The position numbers were made by a program, and so were the translations under genes. From Aquimarina aggregata (GTDB lineage: Bacteria > Bacteroidota > Bacteroidia > Flavobacteriales > Flavobacteriaceae), in NCBI RefSeq assembly GCF_001632745.1, contig NZ_LQRT01000005.1, positions 1-64,000 on the forward strand: a DNA stretch of 64,000 nucleotides, read 5' to 3'. The notes below the pieces were generated by a model. That model ran no database searches, was not told the DNA's origin, and saw only the letters and a list, made by a program, of their open reading frames with translations. This document shows, piece by piece, positions 63,320 to 64,000 of the stretch; within the stretch, counting starts at the first letter, position 1; every line of letters starts with the position of its first letter.

Positions 63320-63351
63320 TTGTTTACAAGCATATAAACTAATTACATTTG
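63320..63351 (+). promoter_or_regulatory. Promoter of the terminal lipoprotein gene
   Basis: TTG (63320-63322) and TACATTTG (63344-63351) are 21 bases apart, a full consensus match about 62 bases before the ATG. Confidence 0.75.
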
Positions 63352-63413
63352 CCTCGTGCACAGATCATTAAATTTTAAAAACAATAACACACTAATCTTA
63401 AAAGAGACCAAAA

Positions 63414-64000
63414 ATGAAAAAACTATTCAAAATAAAATCAAGCATAAGCATGATTATGATTGCCACATTACTATTATGTTTCTCATGCTCAAAAGAAGAC
63501 GAGTCTATTCCTGAAAATAATGCAGAAATAGAAACAGAAGACATTGCATTACAGCCAAAAACTTTAGCCACTATTGAATTTTCTAATGATGTAGAAATTA
63601 CTTTTAAAAGCGAAGAAGATGGAGTAATATTTGAAGCAACAGGTCATCCTGATACATTTAAAGGATTGGGAGATTTAGAAAACTTAAGCATTTTGGGGAA
63701 ATTTTTAGCACTAACTAATGACAATGTATTGGTTCCTGAAGACCTTGTTCTTCTAGAAGACAATCAAAAACTCAAGAGTGAAGCTTTAAAAAGAGGTACA
63801 AACCAAAAACATATCACAAAAATAAACGCTAAACTATCCTTATCAGATCTTAAGGCTCCAGCTAATCCTGCTCATTGTTCAGGGTCTCCGGGCTACTATA
63901 GTACAGATGCTTTTGGTCAATATTATCGTACTTATAAAAACTATCTTGCAGGTGGCAATGGCACTACTATCTATAGTTCCTGGAAAAGTGGTGGTAATAA
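63414..64000 (+). CDS. Lipoprotein, partial at window end
   Basis: The first 195 codons of a gene that continues past the window. The signal peptide ends at lipobox Cys25 (LLCFSC), followed by Ser-Lys-Glu-Asp-Glu. Then comes an acidic region, 'ATIEFSNDVEITFKSEEDGV' and, near the edge, a Cys/Gly/Tyr-rich part (HCSGSPGYYSTDAFGQYYRT). No stop occurs before 64000. No family recognised. Probably the target of the divergent TPR-AraC regulator. Confidence 0.7.
   Translation, partial: MKKLFKIKSSISMIMIATLLLCFSCSKEDESIPENNAEIETEDIALQPKTLATIEFSNDVEITFKSEEDGVIFEATGHPDTFKGLGDLENLSILGKFLALTNDNVLVPEDLVLLEDNQKLKSEALKRGTNQKHITKINAKLSLSDLKAPANPAHCSGSPGYYSTDAFGQYYRTYKNYLAGGNGTTIYSSWKSGGN

Overview
The window is AT-rich chromosomal DNA from a member of the Flavobacteriaceae, probably a marine, gliding, Aquimarina-like species; the genus is a guess. 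Evidence: a GldH gliding lipoprotein, a Bat/MoxR operon, many short lipoproteins with an SxxC lipobox, a TonB receptor with ECF sigma/FecR control, orphan Bacteroidota-type GG-leader peptides, almost no Shine-Dalgarno sites, and several promoters of the Bacteroidota form TTG-N17-23-TAnnTTTG.

Layout. 0.4-6 kb: lipoprotein, crotonase plus NtrY-like kinase, and a tandem ABC ATPase. 6-14 kb (minus strand): CoA-transferase subunits separated by a peroxiredoxin and a zinc-ribbon protein, PBP1A, GldH, RicT and TrhO. 14.5-24.6 kb: a lanthipeptide-like precursor, recA, lipoproteins, an ECF sigma/anti-sigma-barrel pair, a flavin reductase beside a truncated HxlR remnant, plsC, trpS, a DUF6261-like gene, and an XRE regulator facing two tiny paralogous ORFs. 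24.6-29.4 kb: BlaI/BlaR1-like pair, pheS and small conserved proteins.

29.4-37.8 kb is the most interesting part. A three-gene operon (transglutaminase-like/7TM protein, RimK-type ATP-grasp ligase, outer-membrane barrel) diverges from an ECF sigma - FecR - TonB receptor set. Two identical bipartite sites (GGGTAGGGT-N12-ACCTGTTATG) face away from each other, one in front of each target operon, with the sigma gene between them. This suggests one surface-sensing regulon that switches on the amide-ligase/transglutaminase operon together with its own receptor. A RelE/ParE-type toxin-antitoxin pair abuts the receptor gene.

38-43 kb: CvpA and a SulP - carbonic anhydrase - SulP bicarbonate module. 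43-49 kb: three exported lipoproteins (GH2 beta-mannosidase, beta-propeller, M28 peptidase). 48.7-58 kb: a complete eight-gene MoxR/Bat operon with palindromic repeats in its two widest internal gaps near batA-batD. 58-64 kb: SDR enzyme, Schlafen/AlbA_2 protein, PPP phosphatase, a second orphan GG-leader precursor, and a TPR-AraC membrane regulator divergent from a lipoprotein gene that runs off the window. Two direct repeats 22 bp apart sit just upstream of that gene's promoter.

No rRNA, tRNA, CRISPR array or transposase was recognised.
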